NCBI GenBank assembly: GCA_023391535.1
Contig: JAEWAU010000025.1
Span: forward strand, 1 to 19,705
Length of the DNA: 19,705 nt
Direction of reading: 5' to 3'
Source: Bacillota bacterium
Lineage (GTDB): Bacteria; Bacillota; Clostridia; Oscillospirales; Ethanoligenentaceae
The translations under genes were made by a program, and so were the position numbers. The notes beneath the pieces are model-generated. The model ran no database searches and was not told where the DNA came from. It saw only the letters and a list, made by a program, of their open reading frames with translations. This document shows positions 1 to 6,803 of the stretch, one piece after another. Positions within the stretch are counted from its first letter, which is position 1; every line of letters starts with the position of its first letter.

Positions 1-2
1 CG

Positions 3-761
3 CCCGCACCAGAAGCAAAACCCGTAACGGCGGACGCATCCGCGCCCGTACCCGAAAACAAGCCCGCAAAGGCGGAAGCCGCGCCCGCGCCCGAAGCAAA
101 ACCCGCAAAGGCGGACGGGCGGGCGGCGCTGAGGCGGGCGGCGCTGAGGCGGGCAGGACGCGCGGCGCGCGCCCTGTGCCGCGGCGCCTGGTGGGAAAAC
201 CCCGTGCTGGCGCGCGGCCTCGCGCTCGCGCCCATTCTGGGGGCCGCGTTCACGCTCAAAAACGGCATTCTGCTGGCCGCGGCCATGGGGATGACGGTGC
301 TGCTGGAAAGCGCCCTGGCGCTGCCTATTCAGCGCCTGCTCCCGCGCTCCCTGCGCCCCGCCGCGCTGTTTGTTGCGGCGGCGGCCGTAACGGTGCCCGT
401 GGAACTGCTGGGCGGCGCGTTCGCGCCCACGGCCGCCTCGCTGTGCGGTATCTACCTGCCGCTGCTGCCGGTGTGCGCGCTCCCCATGGCCGGGCAGGAC
501 GCCGGAAGCGACCACGACGGCGCGCGCGTGCTGTTTCTGGCTTTGCGCGACGGCCTCGGCTTCGCTCTGGCGGCCGTGCTGATCTCCGCCGTGCGCGAGA
601 TCGCCGGGCTGGGCACGCTGTACGATCGCCCGCTTCCGGGGGGCGCGCAGCTCAAATTTTCGTTTACGCAGTCCCCCGCGGGCGCGTTCATTCTGCTGGG
701 GTGCCTGCTCGCGCTGTTTACGGCGATTGCGCGCCGCAGGAAGGGAGGGGAGCATCGATGA
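3..761 (+). CDS. rnfE: RnfE-like electron transport complex subunit, 5'-truncated
   Basis: The reading frame is open from the first bases, so the true start lies upstream. From about position 189 the protein resembles RnfE/RsxE (NqrD family), a multi-helix membrane subunit of the ferredoxin:NAD+ oxidoreductase ion pump: it has a WWENPVLARGLALAP start to the membrane domain, a GIYLPLLPVC segment, an IREI-like AVREIAGLGTLYD segment and a basic C-terminus. The usual first cysteine motif (GLCP in family members) reads ALAP here, and the cysteine near LPLLPVC appears shifted by one residue. Before the membrane domain lie about 60 residues rich in Ala, Pro, Lys and Arg, with PAPEAKP-type repeats and two copies of AALRR; this is not usual for RnfE. 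The stop overlaps the next start (ATGA), which implies translational coupling with the RnfA-like gene. The family assignment is fairly safe. Function in a working Rnf complex is inferred. Confidence 0.72.
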   Translation, partial: PAPEAKPVTADASAPVPENKPAKAEAAPAPEAKPAKADGRAALRRAALRRAGRAARALCRGAWWENPVLARGLALAPILGAAFTLKNGILLAAAMGMTVLLESALALPIQRLLPRSLRPAALFVAAAAVTVPVELLGGAFAPTAASLCGIYLPLLPVCALPMAGQDAGSDHDGARVLFLALRDGLGFALAAVLISAVREIAGLGTLYDRPLPGGAQLKFSFTQSPAGAFILLGCLLALFTAIARRRKGGEHR

Positions 762-1351
762 ACGGAGCGGAATTCTGGTCGCTGGGCGTTTCGGCGGTTT
801 TTGTGCAGAACCTGGTGCTCGTCTACCTGCTGTGGGACGGCCGTTTTTACCGCGCGCTCAAGGATTTTTCGGCCTGCGTGGTGTTCGGCCTGCTCGCCGT
901 GGGCGGCGCCACCCTGGGCTCCATGCTGGCCTGGGTGCTGCAGCGCTTCGTGCTGCGCCCCCTGGGCTTTTCGTGGCTTTCGCCCTTCGCGTTTCTGCTC
1001 GGGCTGGCGGTGCTGGAGCTGGCGGCGCAGCTGCTGCTGCCGCGCCTGCTGCCGGAAAGCGGCGGAGCGCTCACCCGCCTGCTGCCCGCCGCCTTTTTCG
1101 GCTGCGCCGTGCCGGGGCTGGTGCTGCTCAACATGAGCGCCGCCATGAAGGGCTTTTGGGGCACCGCGTTCTACGGCTTCTGCGCGGGGCTGGGGTATCT
1201 GTTCGCCCTGCTGGCCCTCTCCAAAGCGCTGCGCCGCGCGCAGTATTCCACGCCGCCCGTCTCTTTTCAGGGGCTGCCCATCGCGCTTATCACCGCGGGG
1301 CTGCTCTCGCTGGGGATGATGGGCTTTTCGGGCGTCGCCATCCCTTACTGA
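758..1351 (+). CDS. rnfA: RnfA-like electron transport complex subunit (divergent)
   Basis: A 197-residue polytopic membrane protein, close to the usual length of about 190 residues for RnfA/RsxA. The C-terminal signature FQGLPIALITAGLLSLGMMGFSG matches the family closely (ALITAGLMSLAFMGF in well-known members), and the N-terminal VQNLVLVYLL matches VNNFVLVxFL. In Rnf and Na+-NQR, RnfA/NqrE and RnfE/NqrD each supply two membrane cysteines to a [2Fe-2S] cluster. Here the first motif (GLCPF) is replaced by WDGRF, while the second (LPAAFFGCAV) keeps its cysteine. The start at 758 is preceded by a purine-rich AGGAAGGGAGGGG and overlaps the rnfE stop. No rnfB follows, although rnfB normally comes next in the CDGEAB order. 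Family membership is solid, but electron transfer through the normal cluster is doubtful. Confidence 0.75.
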   Translation: MNGAEFWSLGVSAVFVQNLVLVYLLWDGRFYRALKDFSACVVFGLLAVGGATLGSMLAWVLQRFVLRPLGFSWLSPFAFLLGLAVLELAAQLLLPRLLPESGGALTRLLPAAFFGCAVPGLVLLNMSAAMKGFWGTAFYGFCAGLGYLFALLALSKALRRAQYSTPPVSFQGLPIALITAGLLSLGMMGFSGVAIPY

Positions 1352-1358
1352 TCTTCCC

Positions 1359-1388
1359 GGCGCGTGGGGAGCGCCCGACGTCCTTTTT
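1359..1388 (+). terminator. weak possible terminator after rnfA
   Basis: A short stem, GGCGC (1359-1363) with GCGCC (1371-1375), is followed a few bases later by TCCTTTTT (1381-1388). The stem is short and the T-run is not adjacent, so this is a weak candidate for the end of the Rnf-like operon. Confidence 0.3.
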
Positions 1389-1498
1389 GAAGTTTCGTCC
1401 CCTGAATACCGTTTGTTTTTGAAATCCGCTTTTTCCGGACGATCCGGATTTGCCGGCGCCGGTGCCGCACAGCACGTACAGAAATGGAGGAATACGCG

Positions 1499-2749
1499 AT
1501 GATCCGTGGACCCAAACGCTACCGCAGCATCTATACTTCCCGCAGGAGACGCACAGGCGGCGCGTTCAAATGGGTGGTGGGCCTCGTTTTGCTGGCCGCC
1601 CTGTTCTTCGTGGGGTACAGCATCCTGCCGGTGCTGGACAGCCTGGTGAAAAACGGCGGCAGGCCTCCCGTTTCCTCCTCGTCCGGCTCCAAAAGTTCCT
1701 CAAAGCCGGGCGGCAGTTCTTCCCGCGCGCCTTCGTCCTCCTCCCAGGCCTCGTCGGCGCCCGCCGTGGCCGCATCCATCCGCGGCATCGTGCTGCCCAA
1801 GAGCTGCCTTTCGGATACGGCCGGGCTGAACAATTTCATCTCCCAGGCCAAAGCCGCGGGCGTCAACCTCGCCGTCATCGATCTCAAAGCCGAAAACGGC
1901 GTGGTCAATTACGCCTCCAAGCTCACGGAGCTGCAGGGCACGGGCATCATCGCGCCCGGCGCGCCGGACGCTTCCGTTGCCGCCAAAGCGCTTACGGCGG
2001 CGGGTATCACGCCCGCGGCGCGCATCGCGGCCTTTCAGGACCCGCTCGCGCCCAGCGCCATGCGCGGCACCGGCGTCATGTACGCGGGCGACCATTCCAT
2101 CAACTGGCTCGACCCGACGAACACCCGCTGGCTCAACCCCTACAACGCCGCCGCGCGCACCTATATCGAGGACCTCGCGGCGGAAGCCGTGTCGCTCGGG
2201 TACAAGGACATTTTTGTGGACGGCGTCACCTTCCCCACCAGCGGCAGCCCCGATAAATCCGGCTATTTCGGCGACAATCTCGCCTCCAAGGAGCAATGCC
2301 TCGATTCGTTCACGCAGGAGCTGAAGACGCGCGTGAATGCGGCGGGCGGCAAGCTCGCGGTGGTGACGACGGGCGCCGCGGCGGCGGGGCAGGCGGCTGC
2401 GAACCTCGGGCAGACGCAGGATATTTTCTCCTATTCCGGCGATTTTCTGAGCCCCAACTTCTGCCCGGCTTTCCTGCCGCAGACCGGCCTGCTCGTGGGC
2501 AGCACCACGCTCGCCGCGCCGGCGGGCGACCCCGTCGCCGCCGTGACGGCGCTGGCGGGCTACCTCAAAGCGCAGGATTCCGCCAAGCTCGGCATGGCGC
2601 TGCCGTTCATTCAGGCCTACAGCGACAGCTCGCACGTCTACACGGCGGCCGACGTCAAAGCCGAGATCGCGGCGCTGCGAAGCGCCGGCATCGGCGGCTA
2701 TGTCCTCTACAGTCCCACCGGCACTTACGATTACAGCGCCCTCAAATAA
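1499..2749 (+). CDS. membrane-anchored putative glycoside hydrolase (DUF4015-like)
   Basis: A 416-residue protein. The start at 1499 is chosen because GGAGG (1486-1490) sits 8 bases upstream; an earlier in-frame ATG at 1484 overlaps that site. The N-terminus is basic, followed by one membrane segment (about residues 24-46), then a Ser-rich linker (about 58-88), so the rest is probably outside the cell. The catalytic-type domain starts near residue 93 (IRGIVLPKSC). It contains AVIDLKAENGVVNY (about 125-138), a NWLDPTNTRWLNPYN segment and DIFVDGVTFP (about 237-246), all matching the putative glycosyl hydrolase family DUF4015, where the corresponding motifs read IDVKDDNG and IQFDYVRFP. The substrate is unknown; a role in cell-wall or extracellular glycan processing is inferred from the anchor and from the neighbouring polysaccharide deacetylase. 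The gene is monocistronic, ending in a strong terminator. Confidence 0.75.
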   Translation: MIRGPKRYRSIYTSRRRRTGGAFKWVVGLVLLAALFFVGYSILPVLDSLVKNGGRPPVSSSSGSKSSSKPGGSSSRAPSSSSQASSAPAVAASIRGIVLPKSCLSDTAGLNNFISQAKAAGVNLAVIDLKAENGVVNYASKLTELQGTGIIAPGAPDASVAAKALTAAGITPAARIAAFQDPLAPSAMRGTGVMYAGDHSINWLDPTNTRWLNPYNAAARTYIEDLAAEAVSLGYKDIFVDGVTFPTSGSPDKSGYFGDNLASKEQCLDSFTQELKTRVNAAGGKLAVVTTGAAAAGQAAANLGQTQDIFSYSGDFLSPNFCPAFLPQTGLLVGSTTLAAPAGDPVAAVTALAGYLKAQDSAKLGMALPFIQAYSDSSHVYTAADVKAEIAALRSAGIGGYVLYSPTGTYDYSALK

Positions 2750-2765
2750 GAGGGGCGCGGCAAAA

Positions 2766-2805
2766 GGGAGGCGCGCGTCTTTCGGCGTGCGCCCCCCCCT
2801 TTTTT
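2766..2805 (+). terminator. strong rho-independent terminator, probably bidirectional
   Basis: GGGAGGCGCGCG (2766-2777) pairs with CGTGCGCCCCCC across a TCTTTCGG-type loop, with one mismatch and one wobble, and is followed by a T6 run (2800-2805). An AAAA tract at 2762-2765 provides a T4 tract on the minus strand, so it can also end transcription coming from the deacetylase side. Confidence 0.85.
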
Positions 2806-2831
2806 GCGCTCTGCGGCCCGTTATGCGGATT

Positions 2832-3020
2832 CTACCGGCTTTCCGGCCGACCGCCCGCTCCGGATAACGGCAGCTCCAGGCGCTGCTGCTGCGCGGAAAA
2901 CCCTTCCGCGCGGTAAAAAGCCAGCGCGGCCACGGCCGCAAAATCGGATTCCCGCGCCGCGCGCGCGCAGCCGGGCGTCCGCGTTTCTTCTTCCTCCTGC
3001 TTCTCTATGTGCTCCTCCAT
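2832..3020 (-). CDS. small hypothetical protein downstream of the deacetylase
   Basis: A 62-residue ORF that begins 33 bases after the deacetylase stop on the same strand. It has a good ribosome binding site (ACGGAGGAG, about 5 bases before the ATG), which is the main reason to believe it is translated. The N-terminus is very acidic and glutamate-rich (MEEHIEKQEEEE). The middle, RESDFAAVAALAFYRAEG, could form an amphipathic helix, and the C-terminus is Gly/Pro/Ser-rich. There is no signal peptide or membrane segment, and I recognise no family. It would be co-transcribed with the deacetylase and ended by the hairpin at 2766-2805. It could also be a chance ORF in GC-rich DNA. Confidence 0.4.
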   Translation of the reverse strand: MEEHIEKQEEEETRTPGCARAARESDFAAVAALAFYRAEGFSAQQQRLELPLSGAGGRPESR

Positions 3021-3053
3021 TTTTCTCCTCCGTTTTGCGCAAACGTCCGCCGA

Positions 3054-3980
3054 TCAGCTTACGCTGCCCGCGCTCGTGCGCAAATTCTCCGCGCCCGTAA
3101 CGCGCGCGACAAACTCCGAAAAATCCGAGCGGATGAAGATGCGCGGGAATTCGAATTCCGGGTCGCTCAGCCGGCCGATGCCGCCGTCCTCGCGGAAGCC
3201 GAGCTTAAAGCCGCACTTTTCCGTGATGCGCAGCGTTTCCGCATTGTAATCGCCGTAGGGGTAGGCGATGTAGCTCACCCGCCTGCCGAGCAGCTTTTCA
3301 AGCGTCTGCTGCGCGTCGGAAATCTCTTCCTCCTGTTTCTGGTAGGAAAGCTTCGAGAGATGCAAATGGTGCACCGTGTGGCACTCGATGTCAATGCCGT
3401 TTTGCTGCATCGTTTTGAGCTCTTCCGCCGTGAGATAGCCGTTTTTGTTGTCGCCGATCTCATTGGTGATCATGAAAATCGTGGCCTTGAAGCCGTATTC
3501 CTGCAAAATGGGGTAGGCGTTCTGGTAATTATCCTCATAGCCGTCGTCGAATGTGAGCACGACGGATTTTTCCGGCACCTGCTCACGGTTTTCCACGGCC
3601 TTGTACAGTTCGCTCATCGTGAGGGTATGGTAGCCGTTATCGTGCAGCCATTTCATCTGCGCGGCGAATTTGGCTTTCGGAATGCGCACCTGATTGCCGG
3701 GAAATTTCGGGTCGTAATTGATGGAATGGTACATCAGCACCGGAATATTCCCCGTAGTGGCCGCTTTTACCGCGGTTTGGGACGAGGACGCCGCCTGCGA
3801 CGAGGACGACTGCGGCTTGGAGCCGGAGGAGGAAACCGCCTGCCGCTGCGCGCGCTCCGCGTGAATGATGGCGGCGGCGCCTCCCAGCACCAGCGCGGCC
3901 GCGCACAGGCACACCGCGAGCACGCAGGCGCTGCTGCGCAGACGCCGGGGCTGTTTCGTTTTCGGGCGGGGAGGACGCAT
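3054..3980 (-). CDS. membrane-anchored polysaccharide deacetylase (CE4/NodB family)
   Basis: A 308-residue protein with a basic N-terminus, a membrane anchor or uncleaved signal (about residues 17-40), a Ser/Gln-rich linker (about 48-70) and a NodB homology domain from about 78. The motifs are intact: TFDDGYEDN (143-151) with the catalytic-base and metal aspartates D145/D146, HTVHH (201-205) supplying H201 and H205 as metal ligands, and AYPYGDY (239-245). The family removes N-acetyl groups from peptidoglycan or other N-acetylated glycans, and the anchor places the domain on the cell surface. The start has AAGGATG about 10 bases upstream. A clear sigma-A-type promoter lies about 160 bases upstream with a palindrome in its spacer. 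The exact substrate (peptidoglycan or exopolysaccharide) cannot be told from sequence. Confidence 0.9.
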   Translation of the reverse strand: MRPPRPKTKQPRRLRSSACVLAVCLCAAALVLGGAAAIIHAERAQRQAVSSSGSKPQSSSSQAASSSQTAVKAATTGNIPVLMYHSINYDPKFPGNQVRIPKAKFAAQMKWLHDNGYHTLTMSELYKAVENREQVPEKSVVLTFDDGYEDNYQNAYPILQEYGFKATIFMITNEIGDNKNGYLTAEELKTMQQNGIDIECHTVHHLHLSKLSYQKQEEEISDAQQTLEKLLGRRVSYIAYPYGDYNAETLRITEKCGFKLGFREDGGIGRLSDPEFEFPRIFIRSDFSEFVARVTGAENLRTSAGSVS

Positions 3981-4137
3981 GGTCAGTTCATCCTTTCACG
4001 GGCGCGCGCGTTTCCGCGCGGCGGGTTCGCCTCCGGCCGCGCCGCCGGCGCGGGCCGCTTCGTTCGGACACGCTTCGCCCTGCGCCGGAGGCGGAAGGGC
4101 AAAGCACAGCTTTTCCCAGTTTTCATACAACGGTTCT

Positions 4138-4167
4138 AGTATAGCGGCAGGCTGCCGCCTCTGTCAA
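4138..4167 (-). promoter_or_regulatory. sigma-A promoter of the deacetylase with palindromic spacer
   Basis: On the minus strand, TTGACA (4162-4167) and TATACT (4138-4143) are separated by 18 bases. The -35 is a perfect consensus match and the -10 matches at five of six positions. The spacer contains the inverted repeat GCGGCAGgCTGCCGC (4144-4158), which could be an operator. Confidence 0.85.
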
Positions 4168-4211
4168 TGCCGCAAAACGTTCGGCGGCGTTGTTTCGCGG
4201 CGCTCCGGGAC

Positions 4212-4240
4212 TTTTCTTCGGTATCCGCCGGGGGTATACT
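4212..4240 (+). promoter_or_regulatory. candidate pepT promoter
   Basis: TATACT (4235-4240) is a good -10. At the ideal 17-base spacing the -35 position reads TTTTCT (4212-4217), matching consensus at only three positions. If used, the pepT leader would be about 180 bases and would include the stem-loop at 4273-4315. Confidence 0.4.
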
Positions 4241-4272
4241 GTAGTTACAGCATTTCCAGAAAATGCGGGCAC

Positions 4273-4315
4273 ATTCCGGCCGGTTTCGCTAAGCAGCGGA
4301 GCAGGCCGGCGGAAT
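4273..4315 (+). promoter_or_regulatory. stem-loop in the predicted pepT leader
   Basis: ATTCCGGCCGG (4273-4283) can pair with CCGGCGGAAT (4306-4315) with one bulged base, enclosing a 22-base loop. No T-run follows, so it is not a standard terminator. It may be a leader structure or a chance fold in GC-rich DNA. Confidence 0.3.
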
Positions 4316-4335
4316 ACCAAACGGTTTTGCGGGGA

Positions 4336-4364
4336 TTGTCACGGAATCGGTGCCGATTTGTCAC
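4336..4364. promoter_or_regulatory. operator-like palindrome flanked by direct repeats
   Basis: The palindrome AATCGGtgCCGATT (4345-4358) is bracketed by two copies of TTGTCAC (4336-4342 and 4358-4364), 22 bases apart, about 65 bases upstream of the pepT start. The arrangement looks like a regulator binding site. No regulator is identified. Confidence 0.35.
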
Positions 4365-4428
4365 CGCTGCGTTCTTGCAATTCCCGGAACAAAATGGAAA
4401 AATAGCATGTGGAAGGACGGTTGTTTGA

Positions 4429-5640
4429 ATGAACGTACAGGAACGGTTTTTGCGCTATGTCGCTTTCCCCACCGCGTCCGACGAGAACGCGCCGGAAAAT
4501 CTGTGCCCGAGCACGCCGCGCCAGAAGGAGCTGGGCGCCGCGCTCGTGGAGGAGATGCGCGCGCTGGGGATGGAAAACGCCCGCATGGACGAATTCGGCT
4601 ACGTATACGGCACGCTGCCCGCAACCGACAAAAGCCTGCCCGCGCTGGGGCTGATTGCGCACATGGACGTGAGCAGCGCCTCTCCCGCCGAGCAGATTTG
4701 CGCGCGCACGGTGCGCTACGAGGGCGGGGACGTGGTGCTCAACGCCAGGAAAAACATCGTGCTGCGCGCCGCCGAAAACGACGCGCTGGCCTCCCACGTA
4801 GGCGAGGACCTTATTGTAACGGACGGCACCACGCTGCTGGGCGCGGACGACAAGGCCGGCATCGCCGAAATCCTTACGGCGGCGCAGGAGCTTACCGCGC
4901 GCGGCCTGCCGCACGGCGACCTCGCGGTGGCCTTCACGCCGGACGAGGAGATCGGCCGCGGGGCGGACCGGTTCGACGTTCCGGGCTTCGGCGCGCCTTA
5001 CGCCTACACGGTGGACGGCGGCGCGCTGGGCGAGCTCGAATACGAAAACTTCAACGCGGCCTCGGCCGCGGTGGCCATTCGCGGACGCAACATCCACCCG
5101 GGCGACGCCAAGGGCCGCATGAAGAACGCCGCGCTCATCGCCATGGAGTACAACGCCCTGCTGCCCGCGTTCGAAATTCCCTTCTGCACCGAGAAATACG
5201 AGGGGTTCCACCACCTGACGCACATGGAGGGCGCCGAGGAGCGCGCCGCGCTTTCGTATATCATCCGCGACCACGACCGCGCGAAGTTCGAGGCCAAAAA
5301 GCAGGAATTCCTGCGCGCGGCGGAATTTATCAACGCGCGCTACGGCGAGGGCACGGCGGAGGTGACCCTGCGCGACTCCTACTTCAACATGAAGGAGAAG
5401 ATCGAGCCCTGCCTGTTCCTTGTGGAGAACGCGAAGCACGCGATGGAGCGCGCCGGGGTAAAGCCGCTGGTCGTGCCCATCCGGGGCGGCACGGACGGCG
5501 CGCGCCTTTCGTATATGGGCCTGCCCTGCCCCAACCTGTGCACGGGCGGGCACAATTTCCACGGCCGGTTCGAGTATATTTCCGTGCAGGCCATGGAAAA
5601 AGTGGTGGAAATCCTCGTGCATCTGGTTTCCGGCCGGTGA
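4429..5640 (+). CDS. pepT: peptidase T (tripeptide aminopeptidase)
   Basis: A 403-residue cytoplasmic M20-family zinc peptidase, near the usual length of about 408. It releases N-terminal residues from tripeptides in the last steps of peptide use. Visible metal and catalytic motifs are AHMD (H78, D80), LGADDKAG (D140), PDEEIGRG (E173/E174), YTVDGG (D196) and a C-terminal NFHG (H378). RGGTDGARLS, which shapes the active site in this family, is also present, so the enzyme should be active. The start is supported by GGAAGGA (4411-4417), 11 bases upstream. The gene stands alone: its upstream region carries its own promoter candidate, and a perfect hairpin follows. This is a confident assignment. 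Confidence 0.95.
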   Translation: MNVQERFLRYVAFPTASDENAPENLCPSTPRQKELGAALVEEMRALGMENARMDEFGYVYGTLPATDKSLPALGLIAHMDVSSASPAEQICARTVRYEGGDVVLNARKNIVLRAAENDALASHVGEDLIVTDGTTLLGADDKAGIAEILTAAQELTARGLPHGDLAVAFTPDEEIGRGADRFDVPGFGAPYAYTVDGGALGELEYENFNAASAAVAIRGRNIHPGDAKGRMKNAALIAMEYNALLPAFEIPFCTEKYEGFHHLTHMEGAEERAALSYIIRDHDRAKFEAKKQEFLRAAEFINARYGEGTAEVTLRDSYFNMKEKIEPCLFLVENAKHAMERAGVKPLVVPIRGGTDGARLSYMGLPCPNLCTGGHNFHGRFEYISVQAMEKVVEILVHLVSGR

Positions 5641-5643
5641 CGC

Positions 5644-5684
5644 AAAAGGAGCCGGGGGCGGATTTCCTATCCGCCCCCGGCTCC
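5644..5684. terminator. perfect 16-bp hairpin between convergent genes
   Basis: GGAGCCGGGGGCGGAT (5648-5663) pairs perfectly with 5669-5684 across a TTCCT loop. On the minus strand it is followed by TTTT (5647-5644), a standard terminator for the FliD-like gene. On the plus strand there is no T-run, but the very stable stem lies 7 bases after the pepT stop. Confidence 0.8.
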
Positions 5685-5810
5685 CGGTAAGCCGGCAAAC
5701 GCCGGGCCTCTTATGCGATTTTTCGCTAAACCTGCGGATAAAATGCGTGCCAAAACACACAGAAAAGCTTTTGCCCGGATTTTCCTGTTTTTTTCAACCG
5801 GAGAAACGTA

Positions 5811-6647
5811 TCAGGCCGCGGTGTTGAGGAGCGAACCGGAGAGCGCGCTCCACAGCGAAGAAGCGGAGAGCATGGCCGCTTCGGTATACAGCGCGGAAGA
5901 GCCGCCCGAAGGGCTTTGCGCGGCGGCAAAAGAAGAAAGCGGCTGGTTCATGAGACCCTGCGCGGAAAGCTGGAGATTCGAGGCCAGCCCATTTGCGCCC
6001 GTGAGCGCCTGCTTTACCGCGTCGGGGTCGTTTTGCAGCGCCGATTCGAGCGTGTCGGAATCCACGCTCAGGGTGCCGTCGCCGTTTTCGGTGACGCCGA
6101 TCTCCGAAAGGGCCGAAGCGCTGCCGTCCACGTCCATCTTCAGGGAGGAAATCGCGTCGGACCGCACGTACGCGGAGTTGCCCGCCGTATTTTTAACGAG
6201 CGAATTGTAGGCCGAAACCAAGGCGTCCACGCTGCTCTCGGAGACGTCGCCGCCGTCGGAATCGTAGGAAAGGCCCAGCCCCGTGCTGCCCGTAACTTTC
6301 TGCGCCGCGGAAAAAACGGCCGAAACGTCGTTGATAAACGTTTGCAGCGCCGAAGCCTGGCTGCCGGCGAAGGACGCGTTCGAAGCATTCTGCGCCTGCG
6401 CGTTCTCCGCCTCCGAAAGCAGGTCGGAAAGCGAAACGCCCGAGGCGGCGGTACCGGTGAGCTGGGTGATCAGACTGCTTTCCACGCTGGAGGATTCCGA
6501 AAGCTGCGAAAGCAGGCCGTTTTGCAGGGAATCGCCCGAGGACGAGCCGCTTGCGGAGCTGCCCGACGCCGCGCCCGTTGCCGAACCGCCGTTCGCATAC
6601 GCGTACTGCATATAAATGTTGGATGCCATGGCGTCCACGGTACTCAT
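5811..6647 (-). CDS. orphan FliD C-terminal-like protein
   Basis: A 278-residue protein rich in Ser, Ala, Gly and Asn. It begins MSTVDAMASNIYMQY, then has a Ser/Gly-rich stretch (about 21-40). From about residue 140 to 235 the pattern resembles the C-terminal domain of the flagellar cap protein FliD: VDALVSAYNSLVKN, then LSEIGVTENGDGTLSVDSDTLESAL and NDPDAVKQALTGANGLAS, matching the family's iGi..dGtL.lD...L..al..dp..v...f pattern. It is much shorter than FliD (usually 450 residues or more) and lacks the N-terminal FliD domain. No flagellar gene is nearby and no signal peptide is visible. The ribosome binding site GGAAGGGAG lies about 8 bases before the ATG. The domain assignment is moderately sure; the role (secreted filament-associated protein or repurposed domain) is unknown. 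Confidence 0.65.
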   Translation of the reverse strand: MSTVDAMASNIYMQYAYANGGSATGAASGSSASGSSSGDSLQNGLLSQLSESSSVESSLITQLTGTAASGVSLSDLLSEAENAQAQNASNASFAGSQASALQTFINDVSAVFSAAQKVTGSTGLGLSYDSDGGDVSESSVDALVSAYNSLVKNTAGNSAYVRSDAISSLKMDVDGSASALSEIGVTENGDGTLSVDSDTLESALQNDPDAVKQALTGANGLASNLQLSAQGLMNQPLSSFAAAQSPSGGSSALYTEAAMLSASSLWSALSGSLLNTAA

Positions 6648-6722
6648 GCGCGCCGCTCCCTTCCGCCGGGAAAATCCCGTTTTTCGCTTGTTTTTCTGCG
6701 TTTCCGCTTTTCTTCTACTTTC

Positions 6723-6750
6723 AGTATCGTCTTTTCGGCAAAAAAATCAA
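6723..6750 (-). promoter_or_regulatory. candidate promoter of the FliD-like gene
   Basis: On the minus strand, TTGATT (6745-6750) and GATACT (6723-6728) are 16 bases apart. Each hexamer matches the sigma-A consensus at four of six positions, in a locally AT-rich stretch. The start codon is about 75 bases further on. Confidence 0.5.
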
Positions 6751-6803
6751 GAGCCGCGAAAAAAGTTCACAATTTTCCGCCCGCGAAAGGAGCGCGTTGT
6801 TTC

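Larger units (their letters stand above)
3981..4428. other. divergent intergenic region between deacetylase and pepT
   Basis: 448 bases without a convincing gene. On the minus side it holds the long (about 150-base) deacetylase leader, with a 9-bp long-range stem (4028-4036 with 4085-4093) enclosing a 7-bp hairpin (4037-4053), then the deacetylase promoter (4138-4167). On the plus side it holds a candidate -10 element (4235-4240), a stem-loop (4273-4315) and a palindrome flanked by direct repeats (4336-4364) before pepT. Confidence 0.7.

Noticed and set aside
123..152. Short tandem repeat near the window start considered as a CRISPR or mobile element
   Set aside because: Two adjacent 15-bp copies inside a coding frame with no spacers; it is a coding duplication.
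5916..6803. Upstream extension of the BNR-protein frame
   Set aside because: It runs antisense through the FliD-like gene; the ATG at 6804 starts a typical signal or anchor sequence with a ribosome binding site.
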